Part shown: piece after piece, positions 1 to 11,200 of the stretch | Layout: every line of letters starts with the position of its first letter | Position numbering within the stretch: position 1 is the stretch's first letter | DNA from: Bin80 sp026708685 | GTDB lineage: Bacteria; Bacteroidota; Rhodothermia; Rhodothermales; Bin80 | Length of the DNA stretch: 64,000 bases | NCBI GenBank assembly: GCA_965200955.1 | Contig: OZ241742.1 | Span: forward strand, 3,720,001 to 3,784,000 | Direction: 5' to 3' | Made by a program: the position numbers and the translations under genes | The notes under the pieces: model-generated | What the model saw: the letters and a program-made list of their open reading frames with translations, nothing else | What the model was told of the DNA's origin: nothing | Databases searched by the model: none

Positions 1-1
1 T

Positions 2-1651
2 TTTATGAATGCAAATAATTCTGGGGACAGCTATGTATATGGCGGTGATCCTGTGGTGGAATTTTCCAATCAGTATGTAACCCAGGTTCAGTATGATGTC
101 GATATCGGATCGCGTCAATCCCTTACCTTGGGTGCAGATTTTGATCTTACCCGTCCAGACACACGAGGAACGGTTCTGGGTCGTAATGAAGACAACGACA
201 ATATCAATGAATACGGATTGTATGCCCAGTCCACCACTCGAATTACCAACCGTCTGGAGTTGACCCTTGCACTGCGTGGAGATTACAATAATGTCGTAGA
301 TGACATACAGCTGTCTCCCCGTCTTGGCCTAGTCGTCAAGCCCACATCAACCTCCAGTTTCCGAGCGACCTACAATCGCAGTTTTTCATCCCCCACCGCA
401 AGCAGCAATTGGCTAGACCTTGTAGCTGCAACGATCCCTGGCACTGCAATTAATGTACGTGGGCGCGGAGCTGCGACTGGGTTTACCTATACGCGGAACC
501 CCGATTATCTGAACCTTGGTGCACCTACCGATCTCGTTGCATCAAGCCTGATCCCTGGCTCAGAGGGAGCACCCACTCCCGCTGGAATCAGTACTGGTCT
601 TATCTACGGACTGCTTTATCAAGGTCTGGTGGCCATACCAAATGAAGACATTGCCCTGATTCTTGAACGTCCAGAGCTCACACCATTGATTGGCCTTTTG
701 AAGAACGCGTTAAGCCCAGAAAACACCGTCGTGAATGGCTTCAGCCCTGGGGTCCTTGGAGCACTTAATCTCAGTACGTTATCCATTGATCTGAATGTCA
801 CTGATTTAGAGGATGTTGATCCATTAAAGCCAACCATTTCTGAAGTGTTTGAAGTAGGCTACAAAGGAATTTTGGGGGATAAATTACTCCTAGCCGCAGA
901 TGCATACTATGCGACCAAGAAGAATTTTGAAGGTGCACTTCAGGTCAGAACTCCTTTTGTTTTAGTCCCAACTTTATCGCAGGATCTTGTCCGTGACATT
1001 ACAACTGGAATCACCAATAATACGACACTATCTACCGCTCTGGGAGGCCTTGGTTTCACCCCAGAGCAGGTGGCCCAGTTGCTTGTAGATGTTGCAGGCG
1101 GGTCATTGCCATCTCCATCCACGCCTATCGCCATCATACAACCCAACGAGAATAATCCAGGCGTTGGACAAGTTCCAGAGATGATGTTGTCCTACCCAAA
1201 TTTTGGAAATATTGAATATTTTGGAGTTGACCTTTCCCTCCAGTATCTGCTCTCCCGTGAAGTTTCTCTGTTCGGGAATATGTCGTGGATCAGTGATAAT
1301 TTCTTTGATCATACGGAACTGAATGAAGAACAGGAAGATCGTACTATTTCCTTAAATGCTCCAAGCTTCAAGTTTAGGGTTGGTGGACAGTATGAGCATC
1401 GATCTGGCTTCAATGTCAGTGTGGCTGGCCGATATGCCCAAGGATTTCCTGTAAACTCAGGACCCTATAATGGTTTCGTCCCCGACTACTTCACCCTGGA
1501 TGTAGGGTTGGGTTATCAGATCAATTCTGCACTGAATGTTGATCTTGGGATCAACAATGCCACTGACAGCAATCATCGCGAATATGTGGGGGCCCCGAAA
1601 CTTGGACGCACGGCCAATGTCCGTTTGACATTTACCACTGACTGGAGATAG
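2..1651 (+). CDS. TonB-dependent outer-membrane receptor, C-terminal part (5' end outside window)
   Basis: About 549 residues of an open frame that enters from the left edge; the first ATG at 5 is internal, so the real start lies upstream. The protein shows the pattern of a TonB-dependent receptor barrel: alternating hydrophobic/polar strands, many aromatic residues, a segment SPRLGLVVKPTSTSSFRATY near residue 105, and a closing set of strands with YFTLDVGLGYQIN followed by LGINNATDSNHREYVGAPKLGR and a last strand ending TFTTDWR. Long loops (around residues 180-280 and 320-390) could sit outside the cell. The plug domain and signal peptide are not in the window, so the substrate cannot be guessed. 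It ends 263 bases before the next gene. Confidence 0.85.
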   Translation, partial: FMNANNSGDSYVYGGDPVVEFSNQYVTQVQYDVDIGSRQSLTLGADFDLTRPDTRGTVLGRNEDNDNINEYGLYAQSTTRITNRLELTLALRGDYNNVVDDIQLSPRLGLVVKPTSTSSFRATYNRSFSSPTASSNWLDLVAATIPGTAINVRGRGAATGFTYTRNPDYLNLGAPTDLVASSLIPGSEGAPTPAGISTGLIYGLLYQGLVAIPNEDIALILERPELTPLIGLLKNALSPENTVVNGFSPGVLGALNLSTLSIDLNVTDLEDVDPLKPTISEVFEVGYKGILGDKLLLAADAYYATKKNFEGALQVRTPFVLVPTLSQDLVRDITTGITNNTTLSTALGGLGFTPEQVAQLLVDVAGGSLPSPSTPIAIIQPNENNPGVGQVPEMMLSYPNFGNIEYFGVDLSLQYLLSREVSLFGNMSWISDNFFDHTELNEEQEDRTISLNAPSFKFRVGGQYEHRSGFNVSVAGRYAQGFPVNSGPYNGFVPDYFTLDVGLGYQINSALNVDLGINNATDSNHREYVGAPKLGRTANVRLTFTTDWR

Positions 1652-1914
1652 TCCTTCATCCTACATTTTTGAACATTTTATAGACACAACCCACTCAATA
1701 TCCTATTGGTAGCCCTTGCATGTCCACCAATGGTTGCAATAAATCCCTTCTCTTTTGATGTCTGAGAGGGGATAATCCTAGGTTCATGTGAAGACTTTGT
1801 ATCCTGTACTACAAACATCTTTGATGACTTCTTTTGAGAATGTAACATGAACATTATGGATGAAAGAAGTTTAAGGGCTTTCGTTTCCTACAAACCATAA
1901 ACTCCCAATTACTG

Positions 1915-2733
1915 ATGAGTAAAACCATTCTTATTACGGGTTCCAGCACTGGAATCGGAAAAGCCACTGCACAACATTTCCACGACAAGGGGTGGAATGT
2001 GATTGCGACCATGCGAACTCCTGAAAAAGAGGAGGATTTGACTGAACTTGACAATGTTCTGGTCACCAAACTTGATGTGCTTGATCTGGACTCTATTGAT
2101 CAGTCTCTTCGCAAAGGAATTGAAGCGTTTGGAACGATTGACGTACTGGTCAATAATGCTGGCTATGGAGCATATGGCCCTCTGGAAGCCTTTCCACGTG
2201 AAAATATCATCCGACAGTTCAATACGAATGTCATCGGACTACTTGACGTTACTAGAGCCATTCTGTCTCATTTTCGTAGCAATCAATCTGGTGTAATCAT
2301 CAACATCTCATCCATTGGTGGACAGATGACCTTTCCACTGGGGAGTCTCTATCATGGGACAAAATTTGCCGTAGAAGGAATTTCAGAATCTCTTTCCTTT
2401 GAGGCAGGCCAGATTGGTGTAAAGGTCAAAATTGTAGAGCCTGGTATGATTGCTACGGATTTCGCTGGACGCTCCTTTGATTTCCAAATCAATCCTGAAA
2501 TGACGGAATATCAGAACATTACGAACACTTTTGCTCAAGCGATGGGTGGAGATTCTGCACCACAAGCGTCTCCAGCTAGTTTGGTTGCTGAGGTGATCTA
2601 CGAAGCGGCTACCGATGATTCCACGAAATTGCGCTATCTGGCTGGTGAAGATGCCCATCAATATATTGGTGCTCGTCAAACGGTTGGAGATGAAGCCTTC
2701 ATTCAGAATATGAAGAATCAGTTCGGGTTGTAA
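1915..2733 (+). CDS. Short-chain dehydrogenase/reductase (SDR family oxidoreductase)
   Basis: A 272-residue classical SDR with a Rossmann fold. The N-terminal cofactor motif TGSSTGIGKAT is near residues 8-18, the NNAG motif (VNNAGYGAYG) is near residue 82, and the catalytic Ser...YxxxK is seen as INISSIGG and YHGTKFAVEG. PG near residue 176 (VEPGMIATDF) is also typical. Length and motif spacing match the family. The ATG at 1915 is followed at once by the glycine-rich motif, so there is no room for a leader and the enzyme is cytoplasmic. Substrate unknown. It stands alone, with 80 bases before the next gene on the same strand. Confidence 0.93.
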   Translation: MSKTILITGSSTGIGKATAQHFHDKGWNVIATMRTPEKEEDLTELDNVLVTKLDVLDLDSIDQSLRKGIEAFGTIDVLVNNAGYGAYGPLEAFPRENIIRQFNTNVIGLLDVTRAILSHFRSNQSGVIINISSIGGQMTFPLGSLYHGTKFAVEGISESLSFEAGQIGVKVKIVEPGMIATDFAGRSFDFQINPEMTEYQNITNTFAQAMGGDSAPQASPASLVAEVIYEAATDDSTKLRYLAGEDAHQYIGARQTVGDEAFIQNMKNQFGL

Positions 2734-2813
2734 CACCTTTCTATATCCTTCATCCAGTGGTGAAGAGTTTCTGATATGTTGATCTTGCAGAAGCTCCCAT
2801 ACTGCATTTCATT

Positions 2814-3584
2814 GTGCCCGCTTTGATATTTCTGAGGCGGACACCCGTGCTGGTTTTTTTCGCTGTCCTCCTTGTAGGCGGATGTGCGTCAATACGACAG
2901 TCTCTTCAAAACCAGCCGTGTATTCTGGATCCCTCTCATCCGTATGACACGGTTCATGTAGATCCTGAGCACCATAACCTTACGCTCCATTGGAAACATC
3001 CAGACACTGGGCAACCATTTGAGACTATAAAGAAGGTGGTCGTCTGGCTTAAAAGTAGGGGCGACTCTGTCATCGCTGTGACCAATGCCGGGATTTACGA
3101 GCCTGGATTCATCCCGACCGGTCTCTATGTAGAAAAGAGCCAAGAACTGAATCCGTTGAATCTCAAGGATGGCTATGGGAATTTCTATCTCAAGCCTAAT
3201 GGCGTATTCTTCATTTCTGATGGTCTATTTGAGATTGTTGAGTCTGAGAAATTTCATGAGCAAGAACTCAGCATAGAGTATGCTCTGCAATCAGGCCCTC
3301 TGCTTTTGGAGAATCAAACGATCCACCCTGAATTCACCGCAGGTTCTAAGAACTGCCGTTTACGAAGTGGAATTGGAGTCACCAGAACTGGTCAAGCGAT
3401 CCTCGCCATCAGTAACGGTGCGGTTAATTTTTATGATTTTGCAACATGGTTCAGAGATGATGTCGGTGCGATGAATGCCCTGTATCTTGATGGTGCCATC
3501 AGCGAACTGTATATTCATGATCGGAGGGAGCATTCCAACGGAAGGTTTGCCGGATTCTTGGCAGTCATTCTGAAAAAAGAGTAG
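2814..3584 (+). CDS. Phosphodiester glycosidase (NAGPA/DUF2233) family lipoprotein
   Basis: 256 residues starting at GTG 2814; an in-frame TGA at 2772-2774 rules out a longer protein with a standard start. Residues 8-24 form a hydrophobic leader ending in a lipobox (LLVGGC), so the product is probably a lipoprotein of the cell envelope. The body carries the hallmarks of the NAGPA/DUF2233 fold: TNAGIYEPGFIPTGLYVE, then NGVFFI, ALQSGPLLL, RSGIGVTRTGQAIL, NALYLDGAISELY and a C-terminal GFLAVILKK. Family members cleave sugar phosphodiesters or act in exopolysaccharide metabolism; the substrate here is unknown. The stop codon directly touches the 3' end of a tRNA gene on the other strand. Confidence 0.88.
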   Translation: MPALIFLRRTPVLVFFAVLLVGGCASIRQSLQNQPCILDPSHPYDTVHVDPEHHNLTLHWKHPDTGQPFETIKKVVVWLKSRGDSVIAVTNAGIYEPGFIPTGLYVEKSQELNPLNLKDGYGNFYLKPNGVFFISDGLFEIVESEKFHEQELSIEYALQSGPLLLENQTIHPEFTAGSKNCRLRSGIGVTRTGQAILAISNGAVNFYDFATWFRDDVGAMNALYLDGAISELYIHDRREHSNGRFAGFLAVILKKE

Positions 3585-3657
3585 TTGCCCCGCCAGGATT
3601 CGAACCTGGAACCTCCTGGTCCAGAGCCAGGCGCTCTGCCAATTGAGCTACAGGGCA
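3585..3657 (-). tRNA. tRNA-Gln (anticodon CTG)
   Basis: Read on the minus strand, this folds into a full 73-nt cloverleaf. The acceptor arm TGCCCTG pairs with CGGGGCA (one G-T pair), with U1-A72 as usual for bacterial tRNA-Gln. The D stem is GCTC/GAGC. The anticodon stem is CCTGG/CCAGG with loop CTCTGGA, giving anticodon CTG. The T stem is CCAGG/CCTGG with loop TTCGAAT. CCA is not encoded. The 3' end abuts the stop codon of the convergent glycosidase gene with no spacer. Confidence 0.93.
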
Positions 3658-4545
3658 AGGCTACTTTATTCTATTTTCCCTTGATGTTGGTTCCTTGAAA
3701 GGCAGACTTATCTTTGAAATTGCATGCGACAATCAATCGCTCAATGAAATCAAATAGTGTGCTGACTCTCATTCAAGACATGCCAAAACGAGGCGAATTG
3801 ATTCAACTATTTTGAACCATGCATTCAATCAATGCCTGAAAACGATGACGTATCTCTTGATTAATCCCAAAGTAAGTTCATCATTCTACCTCAAACAGTC
3901 GATGAAGCCCATAGAGAAGTAATCGAAATACAAGATGAAAACATGATCACCTTTCGCAGAGCAAGTTCATACTATCATGACATCTCCCTTATTCAGCCTA
4001 CCGAAATGGAAAGCCTGAGATGGGAGAATACGAAACTACATCAATAGGCGCTCCAAAAATGCCTATCCTTGTGCTGTGTCCTACCTTTCAACACATCAGA
4101 TCTTTTCCCTTACAATCATTCCTATAAAATGGTGGTGCCCTATCAAAGTGAGTAATTCATTTGGATACCAAGTTTGGGTAGTATGTTGCTAGAATCTATG
4201 AAATTTAAATCCATGTTTTGATCATCCGAACTACCCCATCGCTATGGTGGTCATAAAGTCTCACACTACTGTGAATCAATTGACTCTTTCATGAGTATAC
4301 ATGGTCAGATTTAGGGCTGTTAGCTTATTTGTTGAGTCGTATGTTGTAGTAAAGGTATCTCTCTCTTCCCAGAAAGAAGAAAATCCTAATCGTGTAGAAC
4401 TTGCTTTGACAATAAATTCATGGTCTTGGGTTGGAAAAAGTTGATCGATTTTGGCCTTTGGTGCTTGGGTGCGTGGGTTCCGTATGGATACGAGATCACC
4501 GGTTCTAACTTTTTTGCGATCCACAAAGTAAGATGCTTCCATGTC
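3658..4545. other. Mostly non-coding stretch between tRNA-Gln and the adhesin gene
   Basis: About 890 bases, AT-rich and interrupted by stops in all frames. It contains one possible small gene remnant (3832-4047, listed separately). No tRNA, repeat array or clear terminator was seen. A 93-codon minus-strand frame at 4276-4557 was considered and not accepted. Confidence 0.5.
3832..4047 (+). pseudogene. Possible remnant of a small gene, one internal stop
   Basis: From ATG 3832 the frame reads MPENDDVSLD, then a TAA, then a protein-like stretch that includes FIILPQTVDEAHREVIEIQD and TFRRASSYYHDISL before TAG 4045-4047. Composition is charged and protein-like for about 60 codons after the stop. 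No family was recognised. It could equally be a chance open frame. Confidence 0.2.
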
Positions 4546-5955
4546 TTGATCCATCATGCCTTGATCTTGTGTTTTCTTGGTGCATTGTTACACCCTGGTG
4601 TCGCCTATGCTCAGATTCAACCGTTCCTCAGCCTACCCTCTTCAGAGATAGAATCCTCTGAAGAGTTGATCTTGAAACCACCTGCGGAAAGTGAGATGAA
4701 GATGATTCATATCCATCGTCTACTTTCTTACCGTAATCTCCCCCTTCCCATAGATGCGATTCAAGTAGTTAAACCGCAATATGATCCAATCATCATTGGG
4801 TCTGCTGTGGACATGAACCAAAAGAATTTTTTCGTGAGGATGGATAAGCCCTCCCGGTTGCAGGATGTGAGTTCTTACAGCCTTTCCACCTCATCGGTGC
4901 TGGAATCAGAAGCAAAACCCAAGATATGTTTAGAAATGTCACCTTGGGTTCGATCAGCCATGGGTGATCTTGTAGAAGTCAGAGCTGGCGATCCAATCAC
5001 TGCAGTTGCTACGATTGATCGGCCAAGAAGTAGCATTACGTACGTAAAACTTCTTTTCCTTGAAAGTGACGGAAATCCTTCAAGCTTACGCGGCCTCATT
5101 TCTGGAATACCCGATTGGATTGAGATTCCTGCTGGAAAATACAAATCTAGTCCTCTTAAACTACAAACTCATTGGGACGGACGTGATGATCTAGTAGTAT
5201 TGGGAGGGCTTGTAGGAAAATCCTTTTCAAATGGTTTTCACCGCGACTGTCTGTGCCCTAGTGTAGTTATCTACCATGGAGCCCCAACGCTATCGGTATC
5301 TCCCAATCCAGTTGATGATGGTAATCCTGTAATAATCACTACAGAATTTGAGAACACTGTATCCAGCGATCAGACCATACATTTGGTCTACCCTAATGAG
5401 TTCAACGATTCAGCTTGGGATCGTTATCACTATAAACAATTAAAATCCATTACCGTCAAGGCAAATGCAACTGAGGGAACCGGGACCATTCCGACCTACG
5501 AATTTTCGGGCGGTGGACAAAAGTCATTTGATGTAGGCATTCATCTCGCCCGTATTCCGATTTTAGGAAATATAATTGTACAAAAAAAAACGGTAACGAT
5601 CATTGATAATGAACATCCAGAAGTTTCTTTCAAATCGGCTGAATCTAACTCAGATGAAGACAGTGGCAGCGAGATTGTGGCATTGACCATTGATCCTGCA
5701 CCTGAAACAGCATTGACTGTGAAATACACATTGGGAGGGAGTGCAACCGAAAACACAGACTATGAAATCACAAACTCTGGAACAGTGACGGTGCCGAAGG
5801 ACTCAACATCTGCGGAGATTCCGATCACAATTCTTGATGACAACGAAGATGAGCCGGATGAGACGGTGATCCTAACGTTATCCAACGGAGGTAGTGCATA
5901 TGCACTTGGAAGCATCAAAGAACATACGCTGACCATCATCGATAATGATACCTCG
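4546..5955 (+). pseudogene. Calx-beta repeat adhesin, 5' portion (gene split by IS1634-family element)
   Basis: N-terminal part of a very large surface protein. The frame is open from ATG 4420, but a signal peptide (MIHHALILCFLG..AYAQ) begins only at TTG 4546, so that start is preferred; ATG 4420 would put 42 odd residues before the leader. After about 330 residues of unrecognised sequence come Calx-beta type repeats, with motifs such as ALTIDPAPETALTVKYTLGG, TENTDYEITNSGTVTVP and DDNEDEPDETVILTLS. The frame is cut at codon TCG (5953-5955) by the insertion; the open frame runs on to 6069 inside the IS with unrelated residues. Joining 5955 to 8299 restores one gene of about 2010 codons. Confidence 0.85.
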
Positions 5956-5968
5956 CCCAAGTTCGTCA
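5952..5968. repeat. Left target duplication and inverted repeat of the IS1634-family element
   Basis: CTCG (5952-5955) followed by the 13-bp end CCCAAGTTCGTCA (5956-5968). Confidence 0.88.
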
Positions 5969-8294
5969 AATGTAGTCATATTTTTTCCGTATACCTCTCC
6001 TGTTCCCATTTTTCGGGAATTTTTTTTGAGGCAAACGATCACCTCAACGATCGTTCAAATCGGCCGTAAATGTCAGCGTATTAATTCATGGTTCCATGGC
6101 AACGTTGGAGATCTTATTTCCCTGACATGTGATCAATGCACCTTGATGATCTATACGTCTGGAGTGGACAACTCCAAACTGACATAGGGGATAAAACATG
6201 TATCTTGATGAAGATCTGTGGTCAGCTATTCGGTCCGTTCCTCTATACATAGGGTCTTCTTGGGATCATAGTTGAGCCCGATACAATCCATGATGTCTTC
6301 TACAAACTCGGGGATATCTTCGTCGATATGGGTGAGTAGATATCTCTGTTTGGTTTTCGGAAGTTTCGTTGTGACTCGGCGGACACGATTGAGATGGGTC
6401 CGTATGGTCTCCCAGCTGTAATGGATGTGATTCTGTTTGAGAAGCGTTCGCACCAAATGCGCCGCATAATACGCCAGAACCGTAATGAACATGTGCCCTT
6501 CAATACGCCTATCGTCTTGATGGTAAATCGGTCGTAGTCCTAGATCCGACTTCATGACTCTAAAGGTCGCCTCAATCTCAGTCAACCGGTGATAGTGCTG
6601 GACGGTGGTCTGAAGATCCCAATCCGTGAGACTGGTTCGGATCACATACCCTCCGATGAAAGCCTGACGCTCGTCGTATCTCTGCGTCCTATGATAGATC
6701 ACCGATGCCGCATGATCGGTTCCTTCCTTCGGCGACACCTTGATATCATACAGGTGGGAGACCTTTGAGAATTCGTTTTTCAGTCGACCGACTTTTTGCT
6801 CCACTAAAACGAAGTTTTTCATTCGTTTTGGCAGAGATAATCCTACATGTAGATCTTCAAGAGCCTCCTCAAACTTTTTACATTTGGTATCGATGATCGC
6901 CTTCTCTTTGCCTTCTTTGGCTTCACTATGGATATAGATGAACCGTTCCTTGATGGTCTCCTCATCGCCGGATTGGATCTCCAGGGATTCTTCATGTTGC
7001 TGATCATCGTCGATGTTGATCTTGGATTGGAGATCCCAAGCCCTCAGTTGTACCCCCGAAGTCGTCTCAAACTCCTTATCTGGGGTTCGTTTGGGGGCAG
7101 GGGGTTTCTTTCGACGATCAACGGTGATCCAAGCATAGCCATGTTGATCAAGGTAGGCAAGATTCTCTTTGGTGGAAATGCCTGCATCCATAATAACGGT
7201 CACGCCATCAACAGCAAGATTCTCAAGGGCTGCTTTTAATGTTTTTGACTCTCCGATATTCCCCGGCAAAATGTCAACATTGCATGGGAAACCCGCTTCA
7301 TTGATGGTCAACGCGAGCGTAACCAACGGACAATCCGATCGCTTTTCCTTGCTACGTCCATGCTCTTTTAGTTCGCCCTGTTTTCGGCCATGGAAATACG
7401 TATTGGTCAGGTCATAAAACAGGATCGTATCTCCAAACCCAAGGAGCTCTTTTGTATTTGAAAAAAGGCGTTTCGTAATGGTTTTGTGATGTTCCTGCAA
7501 GCGATCTGAGCATCGATACAACGAACTCAGGCTCGGTGGTTTGCATCCAAGAAGTTCTGTAATAGAGGATTCATCACACATCCATTCATATGTCTTTTTT
7601 TCACTACCTGGACGGAGCATGCGCCCAATCACCAGCACACGAGCAAGATGGATCTGTTCCTGTGAGAGTCCCAGTTCAAGTAACAGTTCGGCAAACTCCA
7701 TCAGTTGAAGGGCTTTCAAGCCAACCCGTTCTCCGCCGACGGTTCGTGAATCGGGATGCGACATCTGCTCGGGGATGATCCAATGGCGCTGGTTGGGTTT
7801 TGCATGAACATCATACCCATCGGCTTCCAGTTGATCGGCCGTGTCGATGACTTTTCTTCGAAAGCCCTCTTCGTACGACTCAAGGGAGGCGGTTCCTTTC
7901 AGATAGGCTTTGACCTGTTTGCCAAAGTCTTTCCAGAGTTCTCGGGGAATCTTGAAATCGGGTCCAAGATTGAGCAGGTTAAAGGTGCGTGGGTTTCCAT
8001 CCACGCGGCGTGATTCAGCGAGTGCAAATCCAGAGATGGAAGTGCCATTTTTACGCTTATGAGATTGGGTGCGAATAAACATTTTGTCAAAGAAAGTGAA
8101 AAATTATGAGTACAATATGACTACATTTAGATAATGTTCCCCAAAATCCTAAATTTTTACAAAAAAACCCTGGAAAATGGGAGAAATCGGCCTAAAATGG
8201 GCAGATTTGACGCTACATTAGTGCAAGTCAGAGAGAGTGATCAAGAAAATGATCCGTAATTGGAGAGATTTTGAGGGGCCCTGACGAACTTGGG
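5956..8294 (-). mobile_element. Complete IS1634-family insertion sequence
   Basis: A 2339-bp element with perfect 13-bp terminal inverted repeats: CCCAAGTTCGTCA at 5956-5968 and its complement at 8282-8294. The flanks show a 4-bp direct repeat CTCG (5952-5955 and 8295-8298). It holds one long transposase gene on the minus strand with about 200 bases upstream of it. Removing the element plus one CTCG rejoins the host gene in frame (codons acc tcg gca gtc), which fixes the boundaries. All parts look intact, so the element may still be active. The base-level boundary is ambiguous by one base because the repeat and flank share a G/C. Confidence 0.93.
6226..8082 (-). CDS. IS1634-family transposase
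   Basis: 618 residues, a normal length for IS1634 transposases of the IS4-like DDE group. The N-terminus carries the family-typical opening (SHKRKNGTSISGFALAESRR). The catalytic region includes ILFYDLTNTYFHG, VTLALTINEAGFPCNVDILPGN, VTVIMDAGISTKENLAYL and, towards the C-terminus, LTEIEATFRVMKSDLGLRPI followed by RRIEGHMFITVLAYYAAHLV, which fits the last acidic residue region of the family. No frameshift was seen. It is the only gene of the element at 5956-8294 and is transcribed opposite to the adhesin gene it interrupts. Confidence 0.93.
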   Translation of the reverse strand: MFIRTQSHKRKNGTSISGFALAESRRVDGNPRTFNLLNLGPDFKIPRELWKDFGKQVKAYLKGTASLESYEEGFRRKVIDTADQLEADGYDVHAKPNQRHWIIPEQMSHPDSRTVGGERVGLKALQLMEFAELLLELGLSQEQIHLARVLVIGRMLRPGSEKKTYEWMCDESSITELLGCKPPSLSSLYRCSDRLQEHHKTITKRLFSNTKELLGFGDTILFYDLTNTYFHGRKQGELKEHGRSKEKRSDCPLVTLALTINEAGFPCNVDILPGNIGESKTLKAALENLAVDGVTVIMDAGISTKENLAYLDQHGYAWITVDRRKKPPAPKRTPDKEFETTSGVQLRAWDLQSKINIDDDQQHEESLEIQSGDEETIKERFIYIHSEAKEGKEKAIIDTKCKKFEEALEDLHVGLSLPKRMKNFVLVEQKVGRLKNEFSKVSHLYDIKVSPKEGTDHAASVIYHRTQRYDERQAFIGGYVIRTSLTDWDLQTTVQHYHRLTEIEATFRVMKSDLGLRPIYHQDDRRIEGHMFITVLAYYAAHLVRTLLKQNHIHYSWETIRTHLNRVRRVTTKLPKTKQRYLLTHIDEDIPEFVEDIMDCIGLNYDPKKTLCIEERTE

Positions 8295-8298
8295 CTCG
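8282..8298. repeat. Right inverted repeat and target duplication of the IS1634-family element
   Basis: TGACGAACTTGGG (8282-8294), the inverse of the left end, followed by the duplicated CTCG (8295-8298). Confidence 0.88.
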
Positions 8299-11200
8299 GC
8301 AGTCAGTTTCGCAGTGGCCACATCCACTGTACAAGAAGACAAGGGTATTCACAATGTAACGTTAACTATTGATCCCGCTCCTGCCAAAGCATTGACCGTG
8401 AAGTACGAGGTATATGGAACTGCAACTGAAGGTGCTGATTACTCTATTCCAAATTCTGGCAATGTCACGGTGCCGAAAGATTCAACCTCAGTGAAAATAC
8501 CCATCAGTATTATCAAGGACAATCCGATTGAGCAGGACGAAACGATTGTGCTTACTCTGACCGATGGTGGTGATGCCTACAATCTCGGAAGCATACAAAT
8601 CCATACACTCACCATCACCGAACCTGATCCATCTGAAATTCAATTTGCGTTGGACAAATCTGTTGTTGAAGAAGGCACAAATGAACCTCAAAAAATAGAA
8701 TTAACCATCAATCCTGCCCCTCCTGCCGAACTGACCGTGAACTATACGATAGCTGATCAAAGCACTGCAATCGTAGATGTAGATTACTCCATTACAAATT
8801 TAGGATCGGTGACAATTCCTGTCGGTGAAACCTCCGTGGACATTCCAATCAATATTGTAGACGACCAAGCGAATGAGCTTCAGAAATCGGTCATCTTCAC
8901 CCTGGCCGCCCATCCATCCTACACCCTTGGAAGCATACAGGAGCATACACTCACGATTGCCGACGATGATATCCCTGCAGTCGGTTTTGTAAAGTCCACA
9001 TCTGTTGCTAATGAAGATAAAGGCACTCACAATGTAGCATTGACCATTGATCCCGCCCCTGCAACAGAATTAATTGTAACCTATACACTGGAAGACACCG
9101 ACAATGCCGCAACCGAAGGCATTGATTTCTCCATTACAACTTTGGGCACGGTGACGCTACCATCAGGTAAAACATCGGTGAATATTCCAGTCGTCATACG
9201 AGATGATAATGATGTTGAAAAAAATGAGACGGTCACTCTTGTACTGACTGATGATGATGGAGCTTACGAAATCAAGAACCACAGAAGACATCAAGTTCTA
9301 ATACTGGATGACGACGAATCGGAAGCAGTCCCGGTCAATGTAACGTTATCCGCAAGTCCTGAAAAGGTAAATGAAGGTGAAATAGTTACTCTGACGGTTA
9401 CCCTGTCTGAGCCCTTATCCAATCATGTGGATATCTCCCTCAAAGATACACCCGGAGTACCACCAACCGATTCGAAAGATTATGGAATCATTCCAACCAT
9501 AAGAGTTGATGCAGGAGAACGTACTGGATCCGGCACGGTCAAAATCAATGATGATGATATTTCTGAGGGTGATGAGCAATTTACGGTTGCCTTGGATGTG
9601 TTACCGGAAGGAACCGATCGTGGTAGCTCTTTTTCCGTTAACATTATGATTCAAGACAATGACCCCCTTCCAGTGGAAGCGTCCTTGACCGTTTCCCCCA
9701 ATTCAGTAGATGAAGGGCAATCCGTAGAGGTAACAGCACTGATCACCAACAAGCTTGAAACGGATATCACGATTCCACTCATATATGATGACCAGACACA
9801 AAATCCACCCGAGTCTGGCGATTATACCCCACTTGAAGACATTATAATTGTCAGCGGCCAGATTACAGGTTCTGGACAAATCCGAACTCACGAAGATAAA
9901 GATGATGACAATGAGGAATTCACTGTTTCAATTGAAAATATGGATTCAGAATACTGGATTCCCAGTGAAAATGCTAGTGAAACGGTGACCATTCAAGATA
10001 TCAGGACATCCTTACGTGTGGATCTGTCGAATGCCCCATCCGATCGCGTCTCTGAAGGAAATCAAGTGACTATTACAGCAACCTTAACCGAGAGCCAAAA
10101 CGAACCTGTTACGATCCCCCTAATCCTTGTAAATGAAACCACCAGTGATGAGGACTATGTAGCCCCTGACCCGCGTGTCATTGAAATAGCTGCTGGGAGT
10201 ACAAGCGGCTCCTATGTTATTTCCACCACGTATGATGACGTAGATGAAGGGGAGTTTGAGATCTTCATCGTGTCTATGGATGAAACGCAGTTACCGTCTG
10301 ACCTTGAAGTCGGGAACTCCTCTGTTGAAGTGAGAATTACTGATGACGATGATGCTGCAATCAATGCAGATCTTCGTGTTACCGTCACTGAAGGAAAGCA
10401 AGAAAACTTTGTAGTAGCCCTCAACTCACAGCCGCTCACAGATGTAATGGTTAATATCACTGCGAATTCAAATTCAGCGTTAAGCTTCTCACCACCTGTG
10501 CTTCAATTCACCCCCGAGAATTGGGGTGATACTCAACCTGTTGTACTTGATGCCCAAGACAATCAGATAGTCGGCGAAAATGACCCAGTAACTCTGACGC
10601 TGACTACAAATGGATATACCTCAGCACCTCATAATATTGGTGTTATCATTCTTGATAATGATACACCAGGAATAGATATCCGCCCTTCATCACTTACCAT
10701 TGAAGAAGGAGATACAAAATCATTGATGGTGGCTCTTTTAAAAGCCCCATCTGATCACGTGACCGTGACGATCCCCGGTTCTGAGAAGAATTTAACAGTC
10801 AATAAAAAGACTCTGGGATTCACTCCTGATACATGGAGAAAACATCAAGAGATTAAACTCACAGCCCAGCCATTGGATGAGGATGAAGAGTCTAAAACTG
10901 TAACACTCTTCCTAACTGGATCAGGCGGCGGTTATGATGACACCAACCATACCGTTCCTGTTACGATTATTGAAAAACCTCCTCCACCTATACCAACCCT
11001 TTCAATTTCTGATAATTCCGCTACAGGCACCGACGGGGAGATCCAAATGCATGTGACCTTAGAACCTGCAAGCCAAAAGGTCGTGACGGTGGAATATGAG
11101 ACATCAGATGATACCGCAACGGAAGGAAAGGATTATGTCGCATCACGCGGCATTATGATTTTTGATGCAGGTGCAACGAGTGGAGTCATCCAAATTATGC

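Noticed and set aside
1729..1775. Imperfect hairpin ATCCCTTCTC/GAGAGGGGAT downstream of the receptor gene
   Set aside because: The stem has a mismatch and no run of T follows, so it is not convincing as a terminator.
4276..4557. 93-codon minus-strand frame with protein-like composition (SYFVDRKKVRTGDLVSIRNP)
   Set aside because: It overlaps the upstream region of the adhesin, has no family match and no clear ribosome site. It cannot be excluded if the adhesin starts at 4546, but support is too weak for a gene call.
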